From Algoriphagus ratkowskyi (GTDB lineage: Bacteria; Bacteroidota; Bacteroidia; Cytophagales; Cyclobacteriaceae): a DNA stretch of 64,000 bases. The notes below the pieces were generated by a model, which was given only the letters and a program-made list of their open reading frames with translations, had not been told where the DNA came from and ran no database searches. The stretch covers positions 186,001 to 250,000 of the forward strand of contig NZ_MSSV01000001.1 of the NCBI RefSeq assembly GCF_002150505.1, written 5' to 3'. The position numbers were made by a program, and so were the translations under genes. Below are positions 8,592 through 18,999 of this stretch, piece after piece (position 1 is the first letter of the stretch; each line of letters starts with the position of its first letter).

Positions 8592-9566
8592 TTAAATACT
8601 CAAGATTTTCATTAATTTAAGGTGATCTTCGATCAGAGCTTTTGTCTTTCCTATGCAGTCTTCAAATGTGGTATAGACGACTTGTTGATTGATGACCCCT
8701 GTCATGTGAAACTGATGCCCAGCGATAAGTCCTTCTACTGCTGCCATTCCGCATCTGCTAGCTAAGACACGATCTCGTGCCGTAGGATTGCCACCGCGCT
8801 GAATATGACCCAAAGTGGTCACTTTAAAATCTTTGGTAGGATCGTTCAGCTTGGTTTTTACTTTTTCCATGATGGTTTGCGCATTACCTGCATCATCACC
8901 CTCAGCTACCACGATAATACTGGAGGATTTTGTTTTTCTAAGGTTTTTCAAGGATTTCACGACTACATCTAAATCCGTATGTGTCTCTGGAACCATAACG
9001 AATTCGGCGCCTCCACCGATTCCTGACTCTACAGCGATAAATCCCGCATCTCTTCCCATCACTTCGATGAAGAAAATCCTGTCGTGAGCCGCTGCTGTAT
9101 CACGGATTTTGTCGATAGCTTCCAACGCCGTATTCACAGCTGTGTCAAAACCAATCGTATAATCTGTGCCAAACAAATCATTGTCGATGGTTCCCGGGCA
9201 GCCTATGGTAGGAACGCCATATTCTTCATAGAATAACTTCGCTCCTGTAAATGTACCATCTCCACCTATTGCCACCAATCCTTCAATACCGTGAGCCATC
9301 AGGTTGTCGTAAGCCTTCTTTCGGCCTTCAGGGGTTTTGAAGTCCATAGATCGGGCAGACTTTAAAATTGTGCCACCGCGCTGGACGATATTACTTACCG
9401 AATGTGAATGAAGTCGCTTGATCTCTCCATCAATCATTCCTTCGTATCCCCGATATATTCCATATACCTCTAATTCTCGGTAAATAGCTGTACGAACAAC
9501 TGCTCTTACACAGGCGTTCATGCCAGGACTATCTCCTCCAGAGGTAAAAACTGCTATTTTTTTCAT
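8592..9566 (-). CDS. pfkA: 6-phosphofructokinase
   Basis: ATP-dependent phosphorylation of fructose 6-phosphate, the committed step of glycolysis. It has FTSGGDSPGMNACVRAVVR at the N-terminus and the ATP loop GGDGTFTGA. The catalytic IDNDLFGTDYTIGFDTA includes the proton-acceptor Asp. EVMGRDAGFIA and LGHIQRGGNPTARDR are also present. The length of 324 residues matches the bacterial allosteric PfkA type. It is probably co-transcribed with the small membrane gene that follows. Confidence 0.98.
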   Translation of the reverse strand: MKKIAVFTSGGDSPGMNACVRAVVRTAIYRELEVYGIYRGYEGMIDGEIKRLHSHSVSNIVQRGGTILKSARSMDFKTPEGRKKAYDNLMAHGIEGLVAIGGDGTFTGAKLFYEEYGVPTIGCPGTIDNDLFGTDYTIGFDTAVNTALEAIDKIRDTAAAHDRIFFIEVMGRDAGFIAVESGIGGGAEFVMVPETHTDLDVVVKSLKNLRKTKSSSIIVVAEGDDAGNAQTIMEKVKTKLNDPTKDFKVTTLGHIQRGGNPTARDRVLASRCGMAAVEGLIAGHQFHMTGVINQQVVYTTFEDCIGKTKALIEDHLKLMKILSI

Positions 9567-9656
9567 GTTAATAATTCTTTTTCAACGGTCATATGATATC
9601 TCGCATAGTTATTCCGATAGTTACCGGGACATCCTACTTAGTGAAGATTTAGTCAT

Positions 9657-9677
9657 GCCTGTCTGCCGCAGGCAGGC
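9657..9677. repeat. short palindromic repeat upstream of pfkA
   Basis: GCCTGTCTGCCGCAGGCAGGC is a near-perfect inverted repeat of the CTGCCGCAGGCAG type found scattered between genes in many Bacteroidota. It lies in the 256-bp divergent gap between pfkA and the aldo/keto reductase. It could act as a hairpin in either transcript. Confidence 0.6.
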
Positions 9678-9822
9678 TCGATTTCATGTACATAGGTTTT
9701 AAGAATTCAAAAATAGGGATTAAAGAAAGAATGCTTTCAGTTTCTTGCATTATTAAACCTTTAAAAATATTTGAGTTGGAGAAGAATTTGAATTCCTCCA
9801 CCAATATCGTGAATTTGGGAAA

Positions 9823-10713
9823 ATGGAGAAGATAAAATTACCTGCATTAGATTTTGAAATCAGCCCGATTGCACTAGGATGTATGTCGCTGAAAGGCAAT
9901 ATCAAATCAGATCAACAAATTATTGACGCAGCTATCTCGGGTGGAATCAATTTTTTGGATACGGCGGATCTATACCAAAAGGGGTTGAATGAGGAGATTG
10001 TTGGTGCTGCGGTAAAGGGCAGGCGAAAACATATTATCCTAGCTTCAAAAGTTGGAAATCAATGGAGAGAAGATGGCTCTGGCTGGGATTGGAATCCTAA
10101 AAAAGCCTACATTCTAAAGTGCGCGGAAGAAAGCCTTCAAAGATTGCAAACGGATTACATAGACCTTTACCAATTGCATGGCGGCACGCTCGAAGATCCC
10201 TGGGATGAAACGCTCGAAGCTTTTGAAATTCTTAAAAGTCAAGGGAAAATCCGTGCTTTCGGTATCTCCTCTATACGCCCTAATGTGATTCGGAAAGTGT
10301 TGGAATTGTATCCTCCTGCGACTATCATGATGCAATACAATCCCTTGGATCGAAGACCTGAGGAAACAGCTTTTCCTCTGATTGCCACATCTAAGGCCAG
10401 AGTTTTAGTTCGTGGAACTTTCGCAAAAGGCTTATTGATCGATAAATCTGCAGAATCCTACATGGACCATTCAGATGAAGAAGTAGGAAAAGTGCGTAAG
10501 TTGATTGCTGTTTCAGGGATGCTTCCTGAGGCTTTTTTAATTCGATTTGGGTTGAATCAGGCTGCCGTGGGCTCGCTTGTGATTGGAGCTAGTTCGGTGG
10601 AGCAAGTGGAGAAAATGCTTTTAGGTTATGAGCAAAACGAGATGATTTCTGAAGAACTACTGCAAGAAATCACTAAGCAGTTACCGCTAAACCTATATAC
10701 ACAACATCGGTAA
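9823..10713 (+). CDS. aldo/keto reductase
   Basis: NADPH-dependent oxidoreductase with a TIM-barrel fold. The catalytic Asp and Tyr are in NFLDTADLYQKGLNEEIVG (about residues 47-65), the Lys in IILASKVGNQW, and the His in IDLYQLHGG. The C-terminal GSLVIGASSVEQVEKML is the NADP-binding segment. It is of normal length (296). It resembles the Tas/YajO-like group. The physiological substrate cannot be read from sequence. It is monocistronic, with a lipoprotein acylase starting 78 bases downstream. Confidence 0.92.
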   Translation: MEKIKLPALDFEISPIALGCMSLKGNIKSDQQIIDAAISGGINFLDTADLYQKGLNEEIVGAAVKGRRKHIILASKVGNQWREDGSGWDWNPKKAYILKCAEESLQRLQTDYIDLYQLHGGTLEDPWDETLEAFEILKSQGKIRAFGISSIRPNVIRKVLELYPPATIMMQYNPLDRRPEETAFPLIATSKARVLVRGTFAKGLLIDKSAESYMDHSDEEVGKVRKLIAVSGMLPEAFLIRFGLNQAAVGSLVIGASSVEQVEKMLLGYEQNEMISEELLQEITKQLPLNLYTQHR

Positions 10714-10790
10714 AATTCCAATTGCCTATACTCTTCAAATAGCCTATTTTGGTACGATTGAATTTGCCCCGCCTTTATAAACACCCAACT

Positions 10791-12974
10791 ATGAAATTTA
10801 GATTGCTATTTTTTGCATTACCGGTTTTAATCTGGTCTTGCGAACCTAAGGAGCTCAGCGAATCCGAGCGATGGGAAGACACTGCAAGTAGAGTGGAAAT
10901 TCTCCGAGATGATTACGGGATTCCACATATTTATGGCAAAAGCGATGCAGATGCGGTTTTTGGATTACTCTATGCGCAGTGTGAGGATGATTTCAGGCGC
11001 GTGGAGCGAAACTACATTTGGGCAACAGGCCGCTTGGCTGAGTTAGAAGGGCCAGACGCGATCTTCAGCGATCTTCGCGCAAACCTATACATGACCGAAG
11101 CAGAAGCTAAAGCAGCCTATGAAACAGCTCCAGATTGGTTAAAGAAATTGTGTGTGGCTTTTGCTGACGGCGTTAATTACTATTTGGCAACTCATCCTGA
11201 AGTGATCCCTCAGGTGATTACTCGATATGAACCATGGATGCCGATGTTTTTCAGTGAAGGCTCCATAGGTGGAGATATTGAGCAGATTCCCACTCCAGGA
11301 ATTAAAGCGTTTTATTCAGCCAAGGAAACAGATGTGATGGCATTAAATGAGCCTGCAGTGGATAGAGAATCTCTTTTAGATGAGCCAAAAGGGTCTAATG
11401 GAATTGCCATAAATGGAAAGATGACTGCTTCTGGCAATGCCATGCTGCTGATCAATCCCCATACCTCATTTTATTTTAGACCGGAAGTTCATGTAGTAAG
11501 TGAAGAAGGTTTGAATGCTTATGGTGCAGTGACTTGGGGGCAGTTTTTTATTTATCAAGGATTCAATGAAAAAACCGGTTGGATGCATACATCAACTCAG
11601 GTGGATTTCATCGATGAATTTGTGGAGGAAGTAACCGAAAATGACGGGAAATATGAATATCAATATGGCGACGAAAGTAGAGCTGTAGAAGAATTTCAGA
11701 TTTCTCTAAAATACAAGTCAGGAGCAGAATTGAAGGAGCGGCCATTTACTTTCTATAGAACTCATCACGGCCCTATTACTCATCAAATCAATGATAAGTG
11801 GGTAGCGACCAAGATCAATTGGGATCCGGTGAATGCACTGATTCAAAGTTTTACACGAACAAAGCTGAGCAATCATGACGAATTCAAGAAGATGATGGAC
11901 ATCCGTACCAACTCTTCCAACAATACTGTCTTTGCAGATGCCGATGGAAACATTGCTTATTTCCATGGAAATTTTATCCCGAAACGAAACGATGGATATG
12001 ACTTCTCCAAGCCGGTAGATGGCTCAGATCCGAAGTCCGACTGGCAGGGATTGCATCCAGTGGATGAAACAATAATGATCCTGAATCCGGGCACAGGTTG
12101 GATTCAAAACTGTAATTCTACGCCTTTTACAGCTGCTGGAAAGTTTAGTCCAAAAAAAGAGAATTATCCATTTTATATGGCGCCAGATCAGGAGAATTAC
12201 CGGGGTATTCATGCGATGAAAGTTCTAAATGAAGCTTCAAAATTGACACTGGACGGTTTAATCAATTTAGCTCATGACCCATATTTGCCGGCATTTGCAG
12301 AATTGATTCCTATGCTAATAAAAGCGTATGAAGCAAAAGGAGTTGGAGACCCAAAATTCACTGAAGCGATTAAAGTTCTAGAAACTTGGGATTATCGCAC
12401 TTCAAAAGAATCGGTAGCGATGTCACTTGCGCACTTCTTTGGGATGAATTTTATGAGGGATCATGGCAATATCAATAACCTGCTCACTTTCAATCAAGAT
12501 GAAAACACCAAAATCCCTAATCCTACAGCTACCGAACTTCTCGCAACTTTTGGAAAAACGCTGGAGGAGATGAATGCAGATTTTGGTTCTTGGAATACAC
12601 CTTGGTCTGAGATTAATAGGTTCCAACGTCTTACCGGAGAGATCGATGCGCCTTTCGATGATTCGAAGGAATATACTCCGGTGGGATTAGCTTCAGGTAC
12701 TTGGGGGGCTCTGGCTGCTTTTGGTGCGAAAACCTATCCAGGAACAAAGAGACTGTATGGCTATAGAGGAAATAGCTTCGTGACTGCGGTGGAGTTTGGG
12801 GAGAAAGTGAAAGCTAAATCTATCCTTGCCGGAGGACAAAGTTCAGATCCGAATTCCCCGCACTTCTATGACCAGACGCAGGATTACGTGGATGGCAAGT
12901 TTAAGGATGTAGCATTTTACCGAGAAGATGTGGAGGCTAGGATGGAGGAGAGATATATCCCGGGGAAGAGATAG
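10791..12974 (+). CDS. penicillin acylase family (Ntn hydrolase) lipoprotein
   Basis: Secreted amidase with an N-terminal-nucleophile fold. The ATG at 10791 gives a clear lipoprotein signal peptide (MKFRLLFFALPVLIWSC, cysteine at residue 17); an upstream GTG at 10749 would only add a non-signal prefix. The precursor motif IPHIYGKSDADAVFGLLYAQCEDD is the alpha-chain start. The processing site and nucleophile serine are in KGSNGIAING (about residue 200), and the beta-chain follows (YQGFNEKTGWMHT, RTNSSNNTVFADADGNIAYFHGN). The family cleaves penicillin, cephalosporin or N-acyl-homoserine-lactone amides; which one applies here is unknown. The protein is probably attached to the outer membrane or periplasmic. 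Confidence 0.9.
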   Translation: MKFRLLFFALPVLIWSCEPKELSESERWEDTASRVEILRDDYGIPHIYGKSDADAVFGLLYAQCEDDFRRVERNYIWATGRLAELEGPDAIFSDLRANLYMTEAEAKAAYETAPDWLKKLCVAFADGVNYYLATHPEVIPQVITRYEPWMPMFFSEGSIGGDIEQIPTPGIKAFYSAKETDVMALNEPAVDRESLLDEPKGSNGIAINGKMTASGNAMLLINPHTSFYFRPEVHVVSEEGLNAYGAVTWGQFFIYQGFNEKTGWMHTSTQVDFIDEFVEEVTENDGKYEYQYGDESRAVEEFQISLKYKSGAELKERPFTFYRTHHGPITHQINDKWVATKINWDPVNALIQSFTRTKLSNHDEFKKMMDIRTNSSNNTVFADADGNIAYFHGNFIPKRNDGYDFSKPVDGSDPKSDWQGLHPVDETIMILNPGTGWIQNCNSTPFTAAGKFSPKKENYPFYMAPDQENYRGIHAMKVLNEASKLTLDGLINLAHDPYLPAFAELIPMLIKAYEAKGVGDPKFTEAIKVLETWDYRTSKESVAMSLAHFFGMNFMRDHGNINNLLTFNQDENTKIPNPTATELLATFGKTLEEMNADFGSWNTPWSEINRFQRLTGEIDAPFDDSKEYTPVGLASGTWGALAAFGAKTYPGTKRLYGYRGNSFVTAVEFGEKVKAKSILAGGQSSDPNSPHFYDQTQDYVDGKFKDVAFYREDVEARMEERYIPGKR

Positions 12975-13117
12975 TAGTTTTTGTGAAAAGTAAAAAGTAA
13001 AAAGATTCAAAAAATAGTCAGCATATCAATTCTACTCTTAGTTCACACTTATTCTGTGAGCGTGGAAATGGATTTTTAGCTTAGTTTTTCATCGTGAATA
13101 AAACCCAACAAATAGGT

Positions 13118-15118
13118 ATGAGAAAAATACTCTTTTGCATGCTCTTTAGCAGTTCAATAGCTTTTGCGCAGCAAGAAAATGCTAATCCGCTACGCAGGTC
13201 CATAGAAACGGATACACGTGTAATACGCCAAGATGTACCAATGACGAATTCTATTCGTAAAGCTTTTGATGAAGGCTCAAGAAACTTCTCAGGTACCCCG
13301 GGAGCTAATTATTGGCAGCTGGAAACTGATTTTACCATCAAGGCTAGCTTGGATCCAAGCACGCAGACGATCACCGGATCTGAGAAAATCTTGGTGCATA
13401 ACAACAGCAAAGAGGACATGACTTCCATAGTCCTTCGATTGGATCATAATGTTTTCCGAGGAGATGTTCCTCGTGGAAGCTCAGTTCCAGCGGAAAATAC
13501 CGAAGGAATGATCGTAACGTCTATAAAAGTAGCTGGTGAATCTGTGGATTTAAATGCTCCTCCCATTCAGCGAAGAAGAAATGAACCGGCGGCAGCTCCG
13601 AAATTAACCGTTAGAGGTTTGCAAAGCACTGTGGCAACAATCACACTGGTAAATCCAATTAAAGCAGGAACAACAGCTGAAGTAGAAATCGACTGGCATA
13701 CCAAATTGCCTGGTGGTGACAATGGTAGAGGTCATAGAATGACTCAGCGTTTTGACAGCACTTTATTTCAGCCTACGCAGTGGTTTCCAAGATTGGCTAA
13801 GTTTGATGATCTAAGAGGATGGGAAACCAGCCTTTATTTAGGTCCCGCAGAGTTTCATAATAATTTCGGGAAATTTGATGTGTCTATTACTGTACCTGCA
13901 GGCTGGATTGTAAGTGGTACCGGTGTATTGCAAAACCCAACTGAGGTATTGACTCCGACTGTTGCGGAAAGATTTGCTAATGTATTAAAGTCAGATGGTG
14001 AAGTGACGCTAGTAGGAGCAGATGAAAAAGGCCCTGGCAAAGCAACAAAAGCTGGAGATCAACTGACTTGGCGCTTTGTGGCTGATAAAGTGAATGATTT
14101 TGCTTGGGCAACTTCGGATAGATTTATCTGGAAAGCTACCAAAGCTGATATTCCTGGTAAAGGCCCAGTTCCTATATACATGGTTTTCACCCCTGAGCGA
14201 GCTCAGTTATTTGAGAAAGCTGGAGAAAACACCAAACATGCGTTGGAATTCTATTCCAAACTTTGGGCACCATATCCTTTTCCACAACTAACCCTACAAG
14301 ACGGCCCAAGTGCTGGTATGGAATATCCAATGGTGATCAATTCTAATCAAGGCGCAGCAGATCATGAAGCAGCTCATCAGTGGTGGCCAATGATGGTGGG
14401 TACCAATGAAACTCGCTACGGCTGGATGGATGAAGGTTTCAACCAATACATGAATATCCTTTCTAGTGCAGATAGCAAAGGTGTAGATTATAATCTCGAT
14501 GGTTTGGGTCAAAGCTATGGCAGAATCTCTGGTATGGAAGATGAAGCGCCTCTGATGTGGAGTGCTAATGACGCAGGTAGCATGTATGGATTCCAGACCT
14601 ATTCTAAAACTCCGTTGATGTTATCCATGCTGGGTGGAATCGTAGGAGATGAGGCTGTAATCAATGCGATGAAAAAATATACGGCAGCTTGGACTTTCAA
14701 ACATCCTTCGCCCTGGGATTACATGTTTTTTATGAATAACGAGCTGGGTCAAAATCTGGAGTGGTTCTGGTATTACTGGTTGTTCACTACGGACGCTGTG
14801 GAAGGTTCTATACAAAATGTGAGTAATGCTAATGGCAAAACAACTGTGGCAGTACATCAGCCTGGAGAAATGCCTTCGCCAGTTGTGTTGAAAGTAGAGT
14901 TTGAAGCTGAAGGTCCAGCGATTAAGAAGTTGGCGAACGCTGAAATGATAGATGCTACTACTGCTGTAGTTACATGGCCAGTGACAGTTTGGTTTGACGG
15001 AAAAAGAACGTTCGATGCAGTAATGGACTTCGGAGATCGAAAAATCAAAACAATCACTCTTGATCCTTATGGACGTTTCCCTGACAAAGACAAGGCTGAC
15101 AATGTTTACACAAGATAA
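13118..15118 (+). CDS. M1 family zinc metallopeptidase (secreted)
   Basis: Gluzincin aminopeptidase-like enzyme. The zinc motif HEAAHQWW is followed 18 residues later by the glutamate of WMDEGFNQY (HExxH-x18-E). The usual exopeptidase motif GAMEN is represented by GMEYP, so aminopeptidase specificity may differ. The N-terminal beta domain is recognisable (ITGSEKILVHNNS). The ATG at 13118 gives a signal peptide ending AFAQQ; the frame is open from a GTG at 13094. It is likely periplasmic. A hairpin terminator follows immediately. Confidence 0.9.
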   Translation: MRKILFCMLFSSSIAFAQQENANPLRRSIETDTRVIRQDVPMTNSIRKAFDEGSRNFSGTPGANYWQLETDFTIKASLDPSTQTITGSEKILVHNNSKEDMTSIVLRLDHNVFRGDVPRGSSVPAENTEGMIVTSIKVAGESVDLNAPPIQRRRNEPAAAPKLTVRGLQSTVATITLVNPIKAGTTAEVEIDWHTKLPGGDNGRGHRMTQRFDSTLFQPTQWFPRLAKFDDLRGWETSLYLGPAEFHNNFGKFDVSITVPAGWIVSGTGVLQNPTEVLTPTVAERFANVLKSDGEVTLVGADEKGPGKATKAGDQLTWRFVADKVNDFAWATSDRFIWKATKADIPGKGPVPIYMVFTPERAQLFEKAGENTKHALEFYSKLWAPYPFPQLTLQDGPSAGMEYPMVINSNQGAADHEAAHQWWPMMVGTNETRYGWMDEGFNQYMNILSSADSKGVDYNLDGLGQSYGRISGMEDEAPLMWSANDAGSMYGFQTYSKTPLMLSMLGGIVGDEAVINAMKKYTAAWTFKHPSPWDYMFFMNNELGQNLEWFWYYWLFTTDAVEGSIQNVSNANGKTTVAVHQPGEMPSPVVLKVEFEAEGPAIKKLANAEMIDATTAVVTWPVTVWFDGKRTFDAVMDFGDRKIKTITLDPYGRFPDKDKADNVYTR

Positions 15119-15132
15119 ATAGAATGAAAATG

Positions 15133-15158
15133 AGGCTCGAAAGAGCCTTTTTTTTTTG
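15133..15158 (+). terminator. rho-independent terminator after M1 peptidase
   Basis: Perfect stem AGGCTC-GAAA-GAGCCT with a GAAA tetraloop, followed by about ten T. It lies 15 bases after the stop codon. Confidence 0.9.
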
Positions 15159-15159
15159 T

Positions 15160-15781
15160 TTTATTTAATGCTGAGGTCAAAGAGGATAGCGCAGTGTCCG
15201 CAATTTAGATTTGTAATGCTTCTCCAGAAGTTGGGCTTGGTATCAATTTTTTATTTCCGTTCGTCTTACACGAACTGTGGCGTGAAACGCTAACTTTTTC
15301 ATGGAGGAAACGCGTGTCAGCCTGAGCGAAGTCGAAGGCTCTTTTAAATTTAGGTAAAATTTTGTCCTCGAACCTCTAGACTCCCGTCTCTCGGGTGCTC
15401 GGACTGACCAGCATTTCGTGCCCTCAAATCAATCCGCCATTGGTAGCGAAGTCGAAGTCTTTTTTTATTTCTGAGTTGTCCTACTTCTCAAGAATTTTGG
15501 CCTGGTAAAAGGGCTGAAAGTCCAAAATAGCCTAGCCCAGCTTAAGGGCTGGATAAAATTACGATCCAATTTTTATAGCTCTGAAGAAGCGAAATACTAG
15601 GTTATCTCCATTCGCGAACTCATACTATTCACGGATGATTTTTACAGAGAAGAATAACTTAGATTTAACATGAAAGAATCTTCATCCAATTCCATAGCAG
15701 GTAAGTTTGTTTTTTTGAATTGGGAATTTTCGAGCAAGATTTATTTCTTGAAGGTTCCTGCATAACTCAACCACTAATCAC
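15160..15781. other. 622-bp intergenic region with a REP-like motif
   Basis: No credible coding frame on either strand. It contains AGCCTGAGCGAAGTCGAAGG near 15319-15340, an extragenic motif seen in inverted form at 35819-35840 in this window. Several further short GC-rich palindromic fragments occur in 15290-15480. The last ~100 bases should contain the promoter of the glycerophosphodiesterase. Confidence 0.55.
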
Positions 15782-16627
15782 ATGAACTCATACTTTCAGC
15801 TTACTCTTTGTTTTTGCCTTTTAGCCGGCAATGTTTTTTCTCAAAATTCCAATCCAATTCTTCCTACAAGTGGACTTTGTGCGCATAGAGGAGCGATGGA
15901 AACTCATCCCGAAAACACAATTCCTGCTTTCCAGGTGGCAATTTCCTCTGGGGCTCAGATGATAGAATTTGACGTATGGCTAAGTAAGGATTTGGAAATG
16001 ATAGTCATGCACGATGAGACTGTAGATAGAACTACTGATGGGAGGGGAGAGATCTCAGGAATGACTCTGGCTGAGATCAAAAAATTGGACGCGGGGAGCT
16101 GGAAATCTGCTGATTTTGAAGGTGTCCTAGTTCCAACTTTGGAAGAAGTACTGGAAATCATGCCTTACAATATCTGGTTGAATATCCACATCAAAGGAGA
16201 AGGTGAACTTCCTGCAATGGTGGCAGAATTGGTGAAAAAGCAGAACAGACTCCATCAGGCTTTCCTGGCGTCTAGTTTAAAAGGAGCCAGAAAAGCGCAG
16301 AAGTCAGTACCTGAAATGATGATTTGTAATATGGATCGTCAGAACTCAACGGAGGCTTATGTCAAAGGAACTCTGCGTGCTGGGACAGAATTTATCCAGC
16401 TAAGAGATTGGGGAGATACTTATACTATCGAGCAACTTAAAAGCCTGAAAAATGCCGGTGTCAAAATGAATTACTTCAAAGCCAATGCACTTGCTGAAAT
16501 AAAGAAAATGCTGGCTGATGGTATTGATTTCCCATTGGTCAATGACATTGTCTTATTTATGAAATCAGCTGAAGAATTGGGGATAAAGCCAGTTGTACCT
16601 CAGTTTGATTTGAATTTGAAGGATTAG
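15782..16627 (+). CDS. secreted glycerophosphodiester phosphodiesterase
   Basis: Hydrolyses glycerophosphodiesters to glycerol 3-phosphate and an alcohol. GDPD motifs are intact: HRGAMETHPENTIPAF (general acid/base His), then EFDVWLSKD with the metal ligands, then VMHDETVDRTTDGRG. The signal peptide (MNSYFQLTLCFCLLAGNVFS) indicates export to the periplasm. At 281 residues it is of normal length. It converges with the GH92 gene across a shared terminator hairpin. Confidence 0.92.
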   Translation: MNSYFQLTLCFCLLAGNVFSQNSNPILPTSGLCAHRGAMETHPENTIPAFQVAISSGAQMIEFDVWLSKDLEMIVMHDETVDRTTDGRGEISGMTLAEIKKLDAGSWKSADFEGVLVPTLEEVLEIMPYNIWLNIHIKGEGELPAMVAELVKKQNRLHQAFLASSLKGARKAQKSVPEMMICNMDRQNSTEAYVKGTLRAGTEFIQLRDWGDTYTIEQLKSLKNAGVKMNYFKANALAEIKKMLADGIDFPLVNDIVLFMKSAEELGIKPVVPQFDLNLKD

Positions 16628-16640
16628 TATGGGTTAATGA

Positions 16641-16676
16641 AACAGGAAGTCAAAATCTCTCTTGACTTCCTGTTTT
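16641..16676. terminator. bidirectional terminator between GDPD and GH92 genes
   Basis: A 13-base stem (AACAGGAAGTCAA with TTGACTTCCTGTT) and 8-base loop, T-rich on both flanks. It sits between two convergent genes. Confidence 0.8.
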
Positions 16677-16686
16677 AATAATAAAT

Positions 16687-18999
16687 TTACTTCACTCCTG
16701 TATCGCTCATCTCCAATTTCAATTCTCCTCCTCCAGTAATCTGGCTATGCGAAAGCTCAAGGTGATCTAGAACTTGATTCTTCCAGTTAGCAGATTTTAC
16801 ATACACATTGGAAGGGTTATTCGCTTCTGCTTTGATGATGAATTCCTTGCCTGAGTAGTATTTTGGATTCAGCTCAATCGTGATTTTATCAAAAATAGGA
16901 CTACCAATCTGATATGCTGGGTCAGCTTCAGTGCCCCCATTCATTTGGAACAAACCAATCTTCATCAACACAGCCAAGCTTCCCATCAGACCTTGATCTT
17001 CATCTCCATTGTAGCCATTTTCTGGGCTCAGATCCGAATAAACACTTTTCACTACCGCTCTAGACCAATATTGAGTAAGGTCTGGTCTTCCTAGTTTATG
17101 GAAGACAAAAGCTGTCTGAATAGAAGGCTGATTTCCGTAATTGACTGGAATTCTACGATACTCAGGATGAGTTTCCTGGGAATGGGAAGTGCCAGAGGTA
17201 AAACCAAGTTTCTCAGCTTCTTGGAAGGAGATGTTCAAACGCTCGATTGCTTTTTCTTTTCCTCCCATCAAATCTGCTAGTCCATCTAAATCATGAGGGA
17301 CAAACCAAGTGTTTTGACTTCCATTTGCCTCGTTGAAGCCAGCATCGTATTCATAAGCATCGAATGGTGTCTTCCAATTTCCTTCTACATCTCTTGGACG
17401 CATCCAGCCAGACTCTGTATCGAAGGTGTTAGCATAATTGGTGGAACGTTTCATGAATTCCATCTCTCCAGCTTCATCTCCCAGCGCTTTTGCCATCTGT
17501 GCAAGAGTCCAGTCTTGATAAGCATAGTCCATTGTCAAACTTGGGCCGCCCTGGTGAAATCCAAACCTTCTTCCTTCTGGATTTGGCCATGGGACATAGC
17601 CGTTTTTCAAGTAATAGGATAATCCTCCGCCTTGAGAGGTTTTGTGCTCATAGCCTGCTTTGTCCATGATTCCACCAGGTCGGTGATTCTTTTTCAAACC
17701 CTCGTAGGCCAGTTCAACATCAAATCCACGAATGCCTTTCTGATATGCACTGACAATAAATGGTGTGCTCGAAGCTCCAGTCATCACGTAAGTGTAATTT
17801 CCTCCAGAAGGTCCTCTAGGGATCAAACCACCATCCACGTAGTAACGCAACATTGAATTCACAAACTCCTCCGTGATCTCAGGATAAACCAAGTGCCAAA
17901 GTGTATTGATCGTCCACTGAGCGCCCCAAAACGAATCCGAATTGAAGTGTCTGAATTTAGGTTTTCCAGCTTCGTTCAGCGGAATTTGCTTTGGTATAAG
18001 CGTTCCACTAGTCATGTCTGCGTATTTGCCATTCACATCTGAGATAGTTCTACGACCCTGAAGTGCATGAAACAAATCTGTGTAGAATCTTCTTCTATCT
18101 TTTTCAGTTGATCCCTCTACTTTTATTCTCCCCAGATAGCTATTCCATTCATCGAAGGATTCCTTTTTTGTTTTCTCAAAATCCCAATGCGCCAGTTCCG
18201 TATTCAGATTGAGCATTGCTTGCTCAGCACTTACATAAGAAATCCCAACTTTCATCAGTAGTTCTTCTTTTGAGTTCTCAAAAGATAGTAGTGCGCCAGA
18301 GTTTTCTCCCTTGATTTCAGATAAGGCGGAGGTTACTCCATTTTCTGACCAGCCTTTGATTTCTGCAATTGGCCGGTTTAGTTGGATTGCATAAAAAATA
18401 GCAGTATCAAAGGGGCGTCTGATAGTTTTCCCGTTGATAAGGTGCCCTTGAAGTGTGGTTTTGTTCACTTGGGTAATTTCCCCATCGATGATATTCGATG
18501 GACCAAGCATACCGCCAAGACGGATCATGACTTGTTGCTTAGCATTTTTTGGAAAAGTATAGCGATGAAATCCTGCACGAAGTGTGGAGGTGAGTTCCAC
18601 TTTGATGTCGTATCTGTCCAGTATTAACTTGTGATAGCCTGGCTGTACGATTTCAGTATCATGGGAAAAAGGCGATGCAAAATCTGTGTTGTTCTTTAAT
18701 TCAATGTCCGAAACTGGAAGGACCGAAAGCGCAGAAAGTTGCCAAGCATGAACGTGGCTTAATCCTTTGATTGAGTCACTTTCATATCGGTATCCAGAGC
18801 CCCAAGCTCCCCCAGTATCAGTGTCAGGGCTGAGATTCACCATTCCAAAAGGTCGAGTAGCTGTGTTGAAAAAGAACCAACGCGAGTTTTTACTATCCAC
18901 GTAAGGGTTCACCAGATCGGCAGGGGTATCTTTCGTCTGGGCGAAAGCGACGAGAGAAATCTGTAAAATGAATAATGTGAGGCAGAGTTGGCGTATCAT
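16687..18999 (-). CDS. GH92 family glycosidase (alpha-mannosidase type), secreted
   Basis: Glycoside hydrolase family 92, exo-acting Ca2+-dependent alpha-mannosidases. The signal peptide MIRQLCLTLFILQISLVAFA is followed by VNPYVDSKN and RPFGMVNLSPDTD, the N-terminal beta-sandwich signature. Later come SGYRYESDSIKGLSHVHAWQ, SFWGAQWTINTLWHLVYPE and YNGDEDQGLMGSLAVL (catalytic-domain acidic residues). The length of 770 residues is typical. No SusC/SusD pair is nearby, so it is not in a visible polysaccharide-utilisation locus. Substrate is inferred from the family only. Confidence 0.92.
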   Translation of the reverse strand: MIRQLCLTLFILQISLVAFAQTKDTPADLVNPYVDSKNSRWFFFNTATRPFGMVNLSPDTDTGGAWGSGYRYESDSIKGLSHVHAWQLSALSVLPVSDIELKNNTDFASPFSHDTEIVQPGYHKLILDRYDIKVELTSTLRAGFHRYTFPKNAKQQVMIRLGGMLGPSNIIDGEITQVNKTTLQGHLINGKTIRRPFDTAIFYAIQLNRPIAEIKGWSENGVTSALSEIKGENSGALLSFENSKEELLMKVGISYVSAEQAMLNLNTELAHWDFEKTKKESFDEWNSYLGRIKVEGSTEKDRRRFYTDLFHALQGRRTISDVNGKYADMTSGTLIPKQIPLNEAGKPKFRHFNSDSFWGAQWTINTLWHLVYPEITEEFVNSMLRYYVDGGLIPRGPSGGNYTYVMTGASSTPFIVSAYQKGIRGFDVELAYEGLKKNHRPGGIMDKAGYEHKTSQGGGLSYYLKNGYVPWPNPEGRRFGFHQGGPSLTMDYAYQDWTLAQMAKALGDEAGEMEFMKRSTNYANTFDTESGWMRPRDVEGNWKTPFDAYEYDAGFNEANGSQNTWFVPHDLDGLADLMGGKEKAIERLNISFQEAEKLGFTSGTSHSQETHPEYRRIPVNYGNQPSIQTAFVFHKLGRPDLTQYWSRAVVKSVYSDLSPENGYNGDEDQGLMGSLAVLMKIGLFQMNGGTEADPAYQIGSPIFDKITIELNPKYYSGKEFIIKAEANNPSNVYVKSANWKNQVLDHLELSHSQITGGGELKLEMSDTGVK